From Alphaproteobacteria bacterium (GTDB taxonomy: Bacteria; Pseudomonadota; Alphaproteobacteria; Caulobacterales; Parvularculaceae), in the NCBI GenBank assembly GCA_030433215.1, contig JAUIMC010000006.1:119588-183587 (forward strand): DNA of 64,000 nucleotides, in the 5' to 3' direction. Shown piece after piece: positions 17,197-26,427 of this stretch. The notes beneath the pieces are model-generated. The model made no database searches, was not told the origin of the DNA, and saw nothing but the letters and a program-made list of their open reading frames with translations. Within the stretch, counting starts at the first letter, position 1. Every line of letters starts with the position of its first letter. The position numbers were made by a program, and so were the translations under genes.

Positions 17197-18618
17197 TTAG
17201 TGGCGCATTTCCTCAAGCTCCAGGCCCTTGGTTTCGCGCACGGCGAGGATCACGAAAGCGATCGAGATCACCGCGCATATCGTATAGAAGCCATAGGCGC
17301 CCGTGAGGCCGATCCACGCCGTCGTCAACATGATCGGGAAGGTCATGGTGATCGCGAAGTTCGACACCCATTGGAAGAAACCGGCCACCGCCAGTCCAAG
17401 ACCGCGGATCTGGTTCGGGAACATTTCCCCGAGCGCCACCCACATAACCGGCCCCCAGGACATGTTGAAGAAGAAGACATAGGCGTTTGCGGAGATGAGC
17501 GCGGTCCGTCCGACGCCCTGGGGCAGCGACACCGCGCCATTCACGACGCTCGCCTGGGAAAAGGCAAAAGCGAGCACGCCCAGCGTCACCGCCATCCCCA
17601 CCGAGCCGATAGCGAGCAAGGGCTTGCGGCCGACCTTGTCGATCAGGATCAGCGCAACGATCACCGCGAGAATTGAAACGGCGCCGCTGATGACGTTGAT
17701 GAGGAGCGCATCACCCTCGGAAAAGCCCACGGCCTGCCAGAGAACGGCGCCGTAGTAAAAGACGACATTGATGCCCACAAGCTGCTGGAACGTGGCGAGG
17801 CCGATCCCGATCCACACAATCGGACGAAGGATGGTTTTCTGCTGAAAGAGATCGCCAAACTGCGGTTTGTGATCGCGCGCGAGGGATTCCTCGATCTCGT
17901 CGACCTTCTTCTTTGCGCGCGCCGCGCCGCCGATGCGCTCGAGCACGCCTTGCGCCTGGCTCGGCTTGCCGCGCACCACCAGGAAACGCGGACTTTCCGG
18001 AATGAACAAAAGCGCGACGAGAAAAATCGTCGCCGGAACAAGTTCGATCCAGAACATCCAGCGCCACGCCTTAAAGCCCATAAGCCAGTCCGCATTGGCT
18101 GAGCCCGCCGCGCCGGCAATCAGGAAATTGCTCAGGAACGCAATGAAGAGCCCGGTGATGATCGCCACTTGCTGGATTGAGGACAAGCGGCCGCGCAAAT
18201 GCGCCGGCGCGACTTCGGAAATATAGGCCGGGGCCATGACGCTCGCGCCGCCCACGGCGAGACCGCCGATGACGCGATAGACGACGAACTCCAGGGACGA
18301 TCCCGCGATGCCCGAGCCCCAGGCGCTGACCACGAAGAAAGCGGCCGCGACGATCATCATGGTGCGCCGCCCGAACCAGTCAGACAGCGTGCCCGCCAGC
18401 GCGGCGCCGACCGCGCAGCCGAGCAGCATCGACGCAACATTAAATCCGGTGCCGACGCTGTCGGAATTGAAGGCGGCCTGAAGCCCGTCGACGGTGCCGT
18501 TAATGACCCCGCTGTCGAAGCCGAACAGGAAACCGCCGATGGTGGCGACGCAACTGATGAGCAGAACGAAGGCGAAATCGCCATCCGGCTTCGCCGGCGC
18601 GGTGACTGTTGCTGACAA
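17197..18618 (-). CDS. MFS sugar porter, probable xylose:H+ symporter
   Basis: Inner-membrane transporter of 473 residues with 12 predicted membrane segments. Sugar-porter signatures are clear: GFDSGVINGT in helix 1, DWFGRRTMM, YISEVAPAHLRGRLSS, PESPRFLVVRGK at the end of helix 6, DKVGRKPLL and the terminal ETKGLELEEM. It resembles XylE/GLUT-type proteins; xylose is inferred from the locus. The start is TTG at 18618 with GGGAGG five bases upstream. A LacI-type operator lies 71 bases upstream of the start. Confidence 0.9.
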   Translation of the reverse strand: MSATVTAPAKPDGDFAFVLLISCVATIGGFLFGFDSGVINGTVDGLQAAFNSDSVGTGFNVASMLLGCAVGAALAGTLSDWFGRRTMMIVAAAFFVVSAWGSGIAGSSLEFVVYRVIGGLAVGGASVMAPAYISEVAPAHLRGRLSSIQQVAIITGLFIAFLSNFLIAGAAGSANADWLMGFKAWRWMFWIELVPATIFLVALLFIPESPRFLVVRGKPSQAQGVLERIGGAARAKKKVDEIEESLARDHKPQFGDLFQQKTILRPIVWIGIGLATFQQLVGINVVFYYGAVLWQAVGFSEGDALLINVISGAVSILAVIVALILIDKVGRKPLLAIGSVGMAVTLGVLAFAFSQASVVNGAVSLPQGVGRTALISANAYVFFFNMSWGPVMWVALGEMFPNQIRGLGLAVAGFFQWVSNFAITMTFPIMLTTAWIGLTGAYGFYTICAVISIAFVILAVRETKGLELEEMRH

Positions 18619-18688
18619 TGGTCCCTCCCAGGTTAGGGATTGTTTCTCTTATCTTTTTGCCGCCATGTCTCTGGCGGTCTGCAGCGCA

Positions 18689-18702
18689 TGTTAGGGCTAA
18701 CA
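18689..18702. promoter_or_regulatory. LacI-type operator dyad upstream of the MFS sugar porter
   Basis: TGTTAGGGCTAACA is a near-perfect 14-bp dyad (only the central G-G/G-C positions deviate). It lies in the gap between the divergent sugar porter and GGDEF-EAL genes, so it could also affect the latter. Confidence 0.72.
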
Positions 18703-18889
18703 GTAGGCTTCGTCCATACGCAACTTAAACAGATTACCGGCGCCCTCCTATCTGGCGGGGCGCGCACGCAGGGAAAGTCCCTGTCGGAGACGCCCTACCA
18801 TTTGAGGATATGCCGCCCGGCCCGATCTCCTATTCTGGTCCGCCTTCATTTTCAGGCGGCGCGGGTCTTTGCGCCAATGCTTGAAGGCA

Positions 18890-20473
18890 ATGGATCGGAC
18901 CATGACAAATTGGCGGGCCCCGATGATAAAAAAATTCGAATTCTGGCTGGTTATCACGGTTTCCGTGCTCCTGGCGGAAATCTGCATCTATTTTGAAACC
19001 TTCGAACACCTGGCGACCTTCGTTAAAAACCACGAAAGCTGGGAACTCGACGAGCTTATCGTCTTCTTCCTGATTGGCGGCGTCGCATCGATGATCCTGC
19101 TCGTCCTGCGCGCAACGGAACTTCGCGCGGAAGTGAAGCGCCGCCAGGACGCGGAAGAAGAAGCCACCCGGCTCGCCCGGCATGACACGTTGACGGGGCT
19201 TCCCAACCGGCGCGTCTTGACCGAAGAACTGGAAGCGGCGCTCGATGGCGTGCGCGCCTCAGGCGGCGAATGCGCCGTCTTCCTTATCGATCTCGACCAC
19301 TTCAAGCCGGTCAATGACGTATACGGACATGCCGCAGGCGACGCCCTTCTCATTGAAGTCGCGACCCGCATCAAGTCGATTGTCGGCAAGCTGGGCGTCG
19401 TCGCGCGTCTGGGCGGCGATGAATTCGCCTGCATCATTCCTTATGCCGCCGGCAGCGATGCGCCCAACCGCCTCGCCGCCCAGATCGTCCGCAGCATGAA
19501 TCAGGCCTTCTATATCGAGGGCGCCAGGGTGCAGATCGGATCGACGGTGGGCATCGCCTGCGCGCCGCGGGACGCCGTGACGGCCTCTTCGCTCCTCCAT
19601 TGCGCAGACCTCGCCATGTATGAAGGAAAGCGCGCGGGACGCGGCGCCTATCGCTTTTTCCATGCGGAAATGGACGAGCGCCTAAGGCAGCGCACAGCGC
19701 TTGAAAACGACCTGCGCAAAGCCGTCGCAGACAACGTGATCGTACCGCATTTCCAGCCCGTCATGGAACTTTCCGACGGCCAGATTACGGGCTTCGAGGC
19801 CTTGGCGCGCTGGCCGCATCCGACGCGCGGCATGATACCGCCCGAAGTCTTCATTCCCATCGCGGAAGATCTGGGGCTTGTCGACCGGATATCCTCCACG
19901 ATCCTACGCAGCGCTTGCGCCATCGCGCGGGACTGGCCGAAGACCATGACGCTGTCGGTCAACATATCGCCCGTTCAGCTTAAAGACCCGTGGCTCGCCA
20001 CGCAGATCCTGGCGATTCTGACCGAAACCGGCTTCGAGCCCGGCCGGCTGATCGTCGAGGTGACCGAGAATGCAATCATTGAAGATGTGGACAAAGCCCG
20101 CGAGGTCTTCCGGTCGCTGCAAAATGTCGGCGTACGCATCGCGCTCGATGATTTCGGGAAGGGCTATTCCAGCCTCTATCATTTACGCCAGCTCAATTTC
20201 GATCATCTGAAGATCGACGGGTCGTTCGTACACGCCATGAGCTCGCCGGAAAGCGCCAAGATCGTGACGGCGGTGACCGGGCTTGGCAAATCGCTCGGCA
20301 TGCCGGTGACGGCGGAAGGCGTCGAAACCCAGAAAGAAGCCGATGCGCTGCGCGCCCTCGGCTGCGAAATGGCCCAAGGCTTTCTCTTCGGCAGACCGCT
20401 CGACGCAAGCGAGACCGCGGCCCTGCTGCGCGGCGAAACAGACAACATCATCCGGATAGACCGTTCAGCCTGA
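18890..20473 (+). CDS. membrane GGDEF-EAL protein (diguanylate cyclase / c-di-GMP phosphodiesterase)
   Basis: Inner-membrane signalling protein of about 527 residues that could make or break c-di-GMP. Two membrane helices (about residues 15-35 and 58-76) frame a short periplasmic loop; a short coiled linker follows. The GGDEF domain has DTLTGLPNRR, DLDHFKPVNDVYGHAAGD and an intact LGGDEF, without an RxxD inhibitory site. The EAL domain keeps FEALARW, VNISPVQLK, VEVTENAII, DDFGKGYSS, LKIDGSF and EGVET, so it is probably catalytically competent. ATG 18890 is used; 18902 and 18923 are alternatives, as no strong ribosome site decides. It lies inside the xylan locus, divergent from the sugar porter and convergent with manD. 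Confidence 0.92.
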   Translation: MDRTMTNWRAPMIKKFEFWLVITVSVLLAEICIYFETFEHLATFVKNHESWELDELIVFFLIGGVASMILLVLRATELRAEVKRRQDAEEEATRLARHDTLTGLPNRRVLTEELEAALDGVRASGGECAVFLIDLDHFKPVNDVYGHAAGDALLIEVATRIKSIVGKLGVVARLGGDEFACIIPYAAGSDAPNRLAAQIVRSMNQAFYIEGARVQIGSTVGIACAPRDAVTASSLLHCADLAMYEGKRAGRGAYRFFHAEMDERLRQRTALENDLRKAVADNVIVPHFQPVMELSDGQITGFEALARWPHPTRGMIPPEVFIPIAEDLGLVDRISSTILRSACAIARDWPKTMTLSVNISPVQLKDPWLATQILAILTETGFEPGRLIVEVTENAIIEDVDKAREVFRSLQNVGVRIALDDFGKGYSSLYHLRQLNFDHLKIDGSFVHAMSSPESAKIVTAVTGLGKSLGMPVTAEGVETQKEADALRALGCEMAQGFLFGRPLDASETAALLRGETDNIIRIDRSA

Positions 20474-20495
20474 AGCCGAACGCGCCTTCAGGCTG
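20466..20495. terminator. hairpin between GGDEF-EAL and manD genes
   Basis: CAGCCTGAAG / CTTCAGGCTG is a perfect 10-bp stem with a 10-base loop. The left arm contains the TGA stop of the GGDEF-EAL gene. T-tracts are weak, so it is a probable rather than certain terminator. Confidence 0.6.
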
Positions 20496-20508
20496 CAAAT
20501 CCTTTCGC

Positions 20509-21717
20509 TCACCAGTTCCACATGGAGCCGTCCGTAAGGCGCGCCACGGGCAGTTGTTTGGGATCGTAAGGGTATTTCGACGCCAGCTTTTCGTCGATGT
20601 CGACGCCATGGCCCGCCGCCTCGCCCGGGTGGAGATAGCCGTCCTCGAAACTGTAGGCGTGCGGGAAGACGGCGTCGGTTTCCTCGGTGTGCATCATATA
20701 TTCCTGGATGCCGAAATTCGGAACCCAGAGATCGAAATGCAGGGCCGCGCCCATGGTGACGGGCGATAAATCAGTGGCGCCGTGACAGCCAGTGCGCACA
20801 TGATAAAGCCCCGCAAGATCGGCGATGCGCCGCAGATGGGTGATGCCCCCGGCATGCACGACCGTCGCGCGGATGTAATCAATCAGTTGCTCTTCAAGCA
20901 GCGTGCGGCAGTCATGGATGGAATTGAACACCTCGCCGAGCGCGATCGGCGTCACCGTGTGCTGACGGATAAGCCGGAACGCCTCCTGATTCTCCGCCGG
21001 CGTCGGGTCTTCCATCCAGAAAAGACGGAAAGGCTCGAACGCCTTGCCGAGACGCGCCGCTTCGATGGGCGTCAATCTGTGATGAATGTCATGCAAAAGC
21101 TCAATAACCGGCCCGTGCGCATCGCGCAGGCGTTCAAAAAGTTTCGGCGCGAAATTGAGATAGGCTGTCGTGTCCCAAACAGTTTCTGTCGGTGCGGCCG
21201 CATCCGCCGGTTCATAATACATCTTGCCGCGCGCGACGCCGTACGCGCCCTTGACGCCCGGAATGCCCGCCTGCGCGCGGATCGCCTTGTAGCCAAGGGA
21301 GATATAGCGCCCGACCTCGTCGACGGTCGCTTCGATATCCGCGCCGTTGGCATGCCCGTAAACCAGCACGCGATCACGCGAGGCGCCGCCTAAAAGCTGA
21401 TAGAGCGGCATCCCCGCCGCCTTCGCCTTGATGTCCCAAAGCGCTGTATCTACGGCGGAAATCGCCGTCATGGTGACCGGCCCGCGGCGCCAGTAGGCGC
21501 CGCGATAGAGGAACTGCCAGATATCTTCGATGCGGCTCGCATCGCGCCCGATAAGGATCGGCGCTACATGGTCTTCCAGATAAGACGCGACGGCTTTTTC
21601 ACGCCCGTTCAAGGTCGCGTCGCCAATCCCATAGACGCCTTCATCGGTTTCGATCTTCAGCGTAACGAAATTTCGTCCCGGACAGGTGACGATGACTCTG
21701 GCGGATTTGATCTTCAT
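20509..21717 (-). CDS. manD: D-mannonate dehydratase, enolase-superfamily ManD
   Basis: Dehydrates D-mannonate to 2-keto-3-deoxygluconate, linking the fructuronate reductase to KdgK. With ATG 21717 it has 402 residues, the standard ManD length, and ends in DGSMWNW as ManD proteins do. Enolase-superfamily features are visible: [18 protein letters not shown] loop, [11 protein letters not shown] with the first metal ligand, [12 protein letters not shown] with the second, IALGEVFNS with the third, and [10 protein letters not shown] with a catalytic-region His. Some ManD-subgroup proteins have low or no activity, but this genome context (uxaC, uxuB, kdgK, no UxuA visible) supports the catabolic role. 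It diverges from the TRAP genes across an operator. Confidence 0.92.
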   Translation of the reverse strand: MKIKSARVIVTCPGRNFVTLKIETDEGVYGIGDATLNGREKAVASYLEDHVAPILIGRDASRIEDIWQFLYRGAYWRRGPVTMTAISAVDTALWDIKAKAAGMPLYQLLGGASRDRVLVYGHANGADIEATVDEVGRYISLGYKAIRAQAGIPGVKGAYGVARGKMYYEPADAAAPTETVWDTTAYLNFAPKLFERLRDAHGPVIELLHDIHHRLTPIEAARLGKAFEPFRLFWMEDPTPAENQEAFRLIRQHTVTPIALGEVFNSIHDCRTLLEEQLIDYIRATVVHAGGITHLRRIADLAGLYHVRTGCHGATDLSPVTMGAALHFDLWVPNFGIQEYMMHTEETDAVFPHAYSFEDGYLHPGEAAGHGVDIDEKLASKYPYDPKQLPVARLTDGSMWNW

Positions 21718-21783
21718 GGTTTCATCCCTGAGGCGCGCCGGTCTTTTTGGATGTCGGTTGACAGAGTTCAGCAGGCTTGCCAT

Positions 21784-21797
21784 CGTTTGCGCTAACA
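21784..21797. promoter_or_regulatory. LacI-type operator dyad between manD and the TRAP genes
   Basis: CGTTTGCGCTAACA keeps the GCGC centre and the TAACA half of the consensus. It lies in the middle of the 130-base divergent gap, 67 bases from manD and 51 bases from dctP, so it could serve both. Confidence 0.62.
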
Positions 21798-21847
21798 TCC
21801 TGCCTCGAAACAACAATAATTTTCAATGGCAATGTGGAAACGCCCGG

Positions 21848-22942
21848 ATGCGCCGACAGACGGTTCAACGCAACACGCCTAAGGCGCGCGCTCACGCGCG
21901 CCATTCTTGTCATATCGAAAAGAAGCCCGCTCCCCTTCTGAACAGGCGGGCGGCGACGGCCGGTCTCGCCATGGGCGCCGGTCTTTCCCTGCTCGGTTGC
22001 GGCGGACAAAATGATAGAGTGCTGCGCTCCGCCGATGCTCACCCTGCGGACTATCCGACGGTGCTCGCCGTCAACGAGATGGGCCGGCAGCTGGAAGAGC
22101 GCTCAGGCGGCCGCCTTGCGATCAAGACCTATGCGGGCGCCCAGCTTGGCGCCGAAAAAGACGCGCTCGAAATCACGATCTTCGGCGGGCTGGACCTGAC
22201 GCGGGTCAGCATCGCGCCCTTGAGCGCCATCGCCGCCGAGGCCGTGGTGCCGGCTCTGCCCTTTCTTTTCCGCGACACCGCGCATATGCGCGCCGCGCTC
22301 GACGGCGCGCCGGGGGAACAGATCCTCGCCGCGCTGGAGCCGCACGGGCTCATCGGGCTTTGTTTTTACGACGGCGGCGCACGGTCTTTTTACACAAGGG
22401 ATCGCGCCATCATGGCCCCGGAAGATCTCAAGGGCCTCAAGATCCGGGTCATGAATTCCGACATGTTTGTTTCCATGGTGGAGACCCTGGGCGGCGACGC
22501 TGCGCCCATGCCCTATGGCGAAGTCTACCAGGGGCTGATGCAGGGCGTCGTCGACGGCGCGGAAAACAACTGGCCTTCCTATGAAAGCTCGCGCCATTTC
22601 GAGGTGGCGCCGGCCTACAGCCTCACGCAGCATGTCATGGCGCCGGAAGTCCTCGTCATGTCGGTGAAGCGCTGGCGCAAGCTCGGCGAAGAAGACCGCC
22701 GGCTTATCCGCGACTGCGCGAAAGACAGCGTGCCTTTCATGCGCGCGCTCTGGGACGAACGCAGCCGCAAGGCCGAAGCCCATCTGCGCGCGGCGAATGT
22801 GGAGATCCACACGCCGGATACTGAAGCCTTTGTGGAGAAGGTGCGGCCCGTCTGGGACAAATATCTGACAACGCCCGCCCTGCGCAAACTTGCCGACGAC
22901 ATCCAGGCCGTGGGCGCGTCGAAGGAAACCGGCGATGTTTAA
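21848..22942 (+). CDS. dctP: TRAP transporter solute-binding protein, DctP family
   Basis: Periplasmic binding protein that delivers an organic acid to the DctQM membrane complex; here probably glucuronate or a related hexuronate. The N terminus carries NRRAATAGLAMGAGLSLLGC, a twin-arginine-like signal with a lipobox. Family features follow: ALPFLFRDTAHMRAAL, GGARSFYTRDRAIMAPEDLKGLKIRVMNSDM with the conserved carboxylate-binding Arg, MPYGEVYQGLMQGVVDGAENNW. ATG 21848 gives 364 residues, but the first 30 are longer than a usual signal and the true start may lie downstream. Its end overlaps dctQ by 8 bases. Confidence 0.9.
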   Translation: MRRQTVQRNTPKARAHARHSCHIEKKPAPLLNRRAATAGLAMGAGLSLLGCGGQNDRVLRSADAHPADYPTVLAVNEMGRQLEERSGGRLAIKTYAGAQLGAEKDALEITIFGGLDLTRVSIAPLSAIAAEAVVPALPFLFRDTAHMRAALDGAPGEQILAALEPHGLIGLCFYDGGARSFYTRDRAIMAPEDLKGLKIRVMNSDMFVSMVETLGGDAAPMPYGEVYQGLMQGVVDGAENNWPSYESSRHFEVAPAYSLTQHVMAPEVLVMSVKRWRKLGEEDRRLIRDCAKDSVPFMRALWDERSRKAEAHLRAANVEIHTPDTEAFVEKVRPVWDKYLTTPALRKLADDIQAVGASKETGDV

Positions 22943-23432
22943 GCTTCTCTCTGCTTTATCAAAGCTCACGAGCCGGGCGGCGCTTTACATCTCTTTCGCC
23001 GGGCTGATCGGCATGACGATCATCATTTCATGGCAGTTCTTCGCCCGTTACGTGCTGAACGCCGCGCCCTCATGGACGGAGCAGGCCGCGCTTCTTTTGA
23101 TGCTGTGGTTCATCCTGTTTGCGGCGGCGGCGGGCGTGCGCGAAGGCTTTCACATCCGTCTGACGCTGGTCCAAGAAGCGCTGCCCCCCAACCGCAAGCG
23201 CCTCCTTCGTCTTTTCTGTCACGGCGTCGTTCTCTTCTTCGGCGCGGCGATGGCGTGGGCCGGCGGCGGTCTCGTCATCGAAACCTGGAGCCATACGATT
23301 CCGACCCTGGGGCTTTCGCGCGGCGTCGCCTATCTGCCGATCGCCCTCTCCGGCGCGCTGATCGTGCTTTACGCTGTGGAACGCATCATCCTCGAAATGC
23401 AGGGCGGGGAAGCGGAGTCGGTATGGAACTGA
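22935..23432 (+). CDS. dctQ: TRAP transporter small membrane subunit, DctQ family
   Basis: Four-helix inner-membrane subunit of 165 residues that pairs with DctM. Typical DctQ sequence is present: FAGLIGMTIIISWQFFARYVLNAAPSWTEQAALLLMLW, GVREGFHIRLTL and the last helix ALSGALIVLYAVERI. The ATG overlaps the end of dctP and its stop overlaps dctM (frame shift by two), so the three genes are co-translated. Transport substrate inferred from location beside manD. Confidence 0.92.
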   Translation: MFKLLSALSKLTSRAALYISFAGLIGMTIIISWQFFARYVLNAAPSWTEQAALLLMLWFILFAAAAGVREGFHIRLTLVQEALPPNRKRLLRLFCHGVVLFFGAAMAWAGGGLVIETWSHTIPTLGLSRGVAYLPIALSGALIVLYAVERIILEMQGGEAESVWN

Positions 23433-24703
23433 CGCTTCTGCTTCTGGCGCTGGCGGCGCTCCTCGCCGCCGGCGCGCCGGTGGCCTTTGCGCTCGGGGCG
23501 GCAAGCCTCGCCGCATTTTTTATGCTCGACATTCCCGCCATTGTCGCCTTTCAGCGCCTCGCCGCGAACATCAATGTGTTTTCCCTGATGGCGATTCCAT
23601 TTTTCGTTTTCGCAGGCGAATTGATGGCGCGCACCGGCATCGCCGAGCGTCTCATTCATGTCGCGGAAGGCGCGTTCGGGCGCACGCGCGGTGGGCTCGG
23701 ACAGGTGGATGTTGGCGCCAGCATGCTGTTCGGCGCGGTCTCGGGATCGGCGGCCGCCTCGGTTTCCGCCATGGGCTCGACCCTGATTCCGATGATGAAA
23801 CAGCGCGGTTATGACGAGGATTATGCGGTCAATGTGACGATCACCGCGGCCATCCTCGGCATTCTCATTCCGCCGTCGCACAACATGATCATCTACGCCG
23901 CCGCCGCGCCGGTCGGGATCGACATCGGCGCTCTGTTTCTGGCCGGCGTCATGCCCGGCCTCCTCGCCGGGGGCGCGCTGATGATCGCGGCCTGGGCGGT
24001 CGCGGCGAAGCGCAACTATCCGCGCGGCGCCTTTCCGGGCTGGCGCGTTTTCCTGCGCGCGCTCGCCGCCGCCATTCCCGGCCTGATGACCGCTCTGATC
24101 ATTGTGTTCGGCGTCCTGCTCGGCGTCTTTACGCCGACGGAAAGCGCCGCCATCGCCGTCGTTTACACCATCATCATCGGCGCGACGCTTTACCGGACGC
24201 TCGGCTTCAAAGAATTTTTCGCCGCAGCTTCGGCCGCCGTCAAAACCACCGCCATGGTGATGCTGATCATCGGCGCGGCGGGCATGTTCGGCTGGCTCTT
24301 CGCTCTGCTTGAAGGGCCGCAGGCGCTCGCAGGGCTGCTGACGGCCGCATCGAGCGAACCCTGGGCGGTGATGCTGATGGTGGTCATGATCCTGCTCGTT
24401 CTCGGCGCCTTCATGGACATGGCGCCGCTGCTCATCATCACAACGCCGATCTTCCTGCCCGTCGCCGTCAGTGTCGGGATCGATCCGATCCATTTCGGCG
24501 TCGTCATGCTGTTGACCCTCGCCATCGGCCTCGTCACGCCGCCCGTGGGCTCGGTGCTGTTTCTTGGCTGCGCGGTCGGGGGCGCGAAACCAGAGACGGT
24601 CGTCAAAACCATCTGGCCGTTCTACCTCGCCCTGATCGCCACCCTGGCGCTGGTCGCCGCGATCCCCGCCCTGACCCTCTGGCTGCCAGCGCTTTTCGAG
24701 TAA
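23423..24703 (+). CDS. dctM: TRAP transporter large membrane subunit, DctM family
   Basis: Large permease subunit of 426 residues with about 12 membrane helices that moves the substrate with a sodium or proton gradient. Signature blocks are present: IPFFVFAGELMARTGIAERLIHVAEG, FGAVSGSAAASVSAMGSTLIP, AAILGILIPPSHNMIIYA, GVFTPTESAAIAVVY and the final GLVTPPVGSVLFLGCAVGG. ATG 23423 lies within the dctQ end; the same frame is open further left but that part overlaps dctQ and has no homology. It ends the TRAP operon. Confidence 0.94.
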   Translation: MELTLLLLALAALLAAGAPVAFALGAASLAAFFMLDIPAIVAFQRLAANINVFSLMAIPFFVFAGELMARTGIAERLIHVAEGAFGRTRGGLGQVDVGASMLFGAVSGSAAASVSAMGSTLIPMMKQRGYDEDYAVNVTITAAILGILIPPSHNMIIYAAAAPVGIDIGALFLAGVMPGLLAGGALMIAAWAVAAKRNYPRGAFPGWRVFLRALAAAIPGLMTALIIVFGVLLGVFTPTESAAIAVVYTIIIGATLYRTLGFKEFFAAASAAVKTTAMVMLIIGAAGMFGWLFALLEGPQALAGLLTAASSEPWAVMLMVVMILLVLGAFMDMAPLLIITTPIFLPVAVSVGIDPIHFGVVMLLTLAIGLVTPPVGSVLFLGCAVGGAKPETVVKTIWPFYLALIATLALVAAIPALTLWLPALFE

Positions 24704-24769
24704 AAGCCCATATAATTCATTAGCTTGGCAAGAATCTTACGCCGCCGTCTCGCCAAGCGCCCTGAAAAA

Positions 24770-24783
24770 TGTTAGCGATAACT
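24770..24783. promoter_or_regulatory. LacI-type operator dyad upstream of xylBA-tal
   Basis: TGTTAGCGATAACT matches the consensus at all but the last base. It lies between dctM and xylB, 187 bases upstream of the xylB ATG and 27 bases upstream of a small GTG-started frame. Confidence 0.68.
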
Positions 24784-24809
24784 AAAACAATAATCAGAGG
24801 GAGGTCAGG

Positions 24810-24899
24810 GTGCTCCGTCCCCATTGCAAAACCTGCTCACAGCCAGTGCGGCGCGCAGACTTGTCTTCGGGGCGCGCGCAACGCGTAGTCCTGCCATGA
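24810..24899 (+). CDS. possible 29-residue leader peptide upstream of xylB
   Basis: A GTG at 24810 preceded by AGGGAGG with good spacing opens a 29-codon frame beginning MLRPHCKTCSQPVRRADL and ending at TGA 24897-24899. It lies directly downstream of the operator. The true xylB ATG, 70 bases further on, has no Shine-Dalgarno sequence. No family is recognised. A leader peptide or a chance frame are both possible. Confidence 0.35.
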   Translation: MLRPHCKTCSQPVRRADLSSGRAQRVVLP

Positions 24900-24969
24900 C
24901 GCCGCTTGCGGGGCTTCGAGATTGCGGCGCCCGCACTCGTCACACACTCATAAGTCATTATTTCTTTTT

Positions 24970-26427
24970 ATGTTTTTAGGCATCGACATAGGCACATCAG
25001 GAGTGAAGGCGGTCGCCGTCGACGAGAGCGGAACGGTCGTCGACCAGTCCGTGGTCGAACTCAGCGTCTCGCGCCCGGCGCCGCTTCAGTCCGAGCAGGA
25101 TCCCGCCGACTGGTGGGCTGCAACGAACAAGGCGGTCGCCAATATCGCCCGGGAGCACCGCAAGGCGGTAAAGGCGATCGGCCTTTCCGGCCAGATGCAC
25201 GGCGCGACCCTGATCGACAAATCCGGCGCCGCGATCCGCCCCGCCATTCTGTGGAATGACGGCCGCAGCCTGAGAGAATGCGCGGAGCTCGAGGAAAGCC
25301 TCCCGGCGCTGGGCGAGATCACCGGCAATCGCGCCATGCCGGGCTTTACCGCGCCGAAGCTCTTATGGCTGCGCAAGCACGAGCCGGAGAGTTTCGAGAA
25401 AACCGCAAAAGTGCTGCTGCCGAAGGATTATGTCCGTCTGCGGATGACTGGCGATTACGCCTCCGACATGTCGGATTCCGCCGGCACGCTTTGGCTCGAC
25501 ACAAAGGCGCGGGACTGGTCCGATGCGGTTCTCGAAGCCTGTTCCTTAAACCGCAATCACATGCCGGCGCTTTACGAGGGCAATGAGTTCACTGGCAAAC
25601 TGCGCGGCGAGCTCGCCGAAGCCTGGGGCATGGAGCGCGTTCCCGTCGCCGCGGGCGGCGGCGACAACGCCGCCGGCGCCGTCGGTTCCGGCACAGTGCG
25701 CACCGGGGACGCGTTTTTGTCCCTCGGCACGTCGGGCGTCACCTTTCTCGCGGACAGCGAATACCGTCCGAACCCCGAAGGCGGCGTTCATACCTTCTGT
25801 CATGCGCTCCCCCACCGCTGGCACGAGATGTCGGTGATGCTGAGCGCGGCGAGCGCCGTCGACTGGGTCGCGAAAACCACGGGCTTTCCCGACCCGGGCT
25901 CGCTCTTCGCCGCCGTTGAACAGCGCAACACGCCCGCCTCGACGGAAATGTTCCTGCCCTATCTCTCAGGCGAACGCACGCCCCACAACAACCCGCTGGC
26001 GCAAGGGGTTTTCTTCGGTCTGACGCCATCCTCAGACGCCGTGTCTCTCGGCCAGGCCGCGCTCGAGGGCGTCGCCTTCGGCCTTGCGGACGGCATCGAC
26101 GCGCTGCACGCCACTGGCGCGCGCATCGAAACCCTGACCGTCATCGGCGGAGGCGCACGCTCGCATTATTGGGGCCGGATTTTAAGCTCGGTCTTCGACC
26201 AGCCGCTGATCTATCGCAAAGGCGGCGAGGTCGGCCCCGCTTACGGCGCGGCGCGGCTCGCACGTCTGGCGCTGACGGGAGAGGCCATCGAAGACGTCTG
26301 CACCCCGCCGCCCATCGAAACGATCATCGAACCATCCGAAAAACTCGCCGAACGCCTCGCCGCGCGCCGGCCCCTGTTCCAGGCGCTCTACACATCGCTG
26401 GAACCGCACTTCAAGGAGAACGCATAA
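24970..26427 (+). CDS. xylB: xylulokinase
   Basis: Phosphorylates D-xylulose to xylulose 5-phosphate in the cytosol. ATG 24970 gives 485 residues, normal for the FGGY family, and starts directly with [15 protein letters not shown], the phosphate-1 loop. Other features are [13 protein letters not shown] with the catalytic-region motif, [28 protein letters not shown] with the catalytic Asp, LGTSGV and the FGGY C-terminal signature region [12 protein letters not shown]. The ATG is preceded by an A/T-rich stretch without a ribosome site, which is unusual. The stop overlaps the xylA ATG by one base (TAATG). Confidence 0.95.
   Translation: MFLGIDIGTSGVKAVAVDESGTVVDQSVVELSVSRPAPLQSEQDPADWWAATNKAVANIAREHRKAVKAIGLSGQMHGATLIDKSGAAIRPAILWNDGRSLRECAELEESLPALGEITGNRAMPGFTAPKLLWLRKHEPESFEKTAKVLLPKDYVRLRMTGDYASDMSDSAGTLWLDTKARDWSDAVLEACSLNRNHMPALYEGNEFTGKLRGELAEAWGMERVPVAAGGGDNAAGAVGSGTVRTGDAFLSLGTSGVTFLADSEYRPNPEGGVHTFCHALPHRWHEMSVMLSAASAVDWVAKTTGFPDPGSLFAAVEQRNTPASTEMFLPYLSGERTPHNNPLAQGVFFGLTPSSDAVSLGQAALEGVAFGLADGIDALHATGARIETLTVIGGGARSHYWGRILSSVFDQPLIYRKGGEVGPAYGAARLARLALTGEAIEDVCTPPPIETIIEPSEKLAERLAARRPLFQALYTSLEPHFKENA

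Noticed and set aside
18769..18783. Hairpin CAGGGA-AAG-TCCCTG between the sugar porter and GGDEF-EAL genes
   Set aside because: It lies in a divergent promoter region with no T-tract; probably chance.
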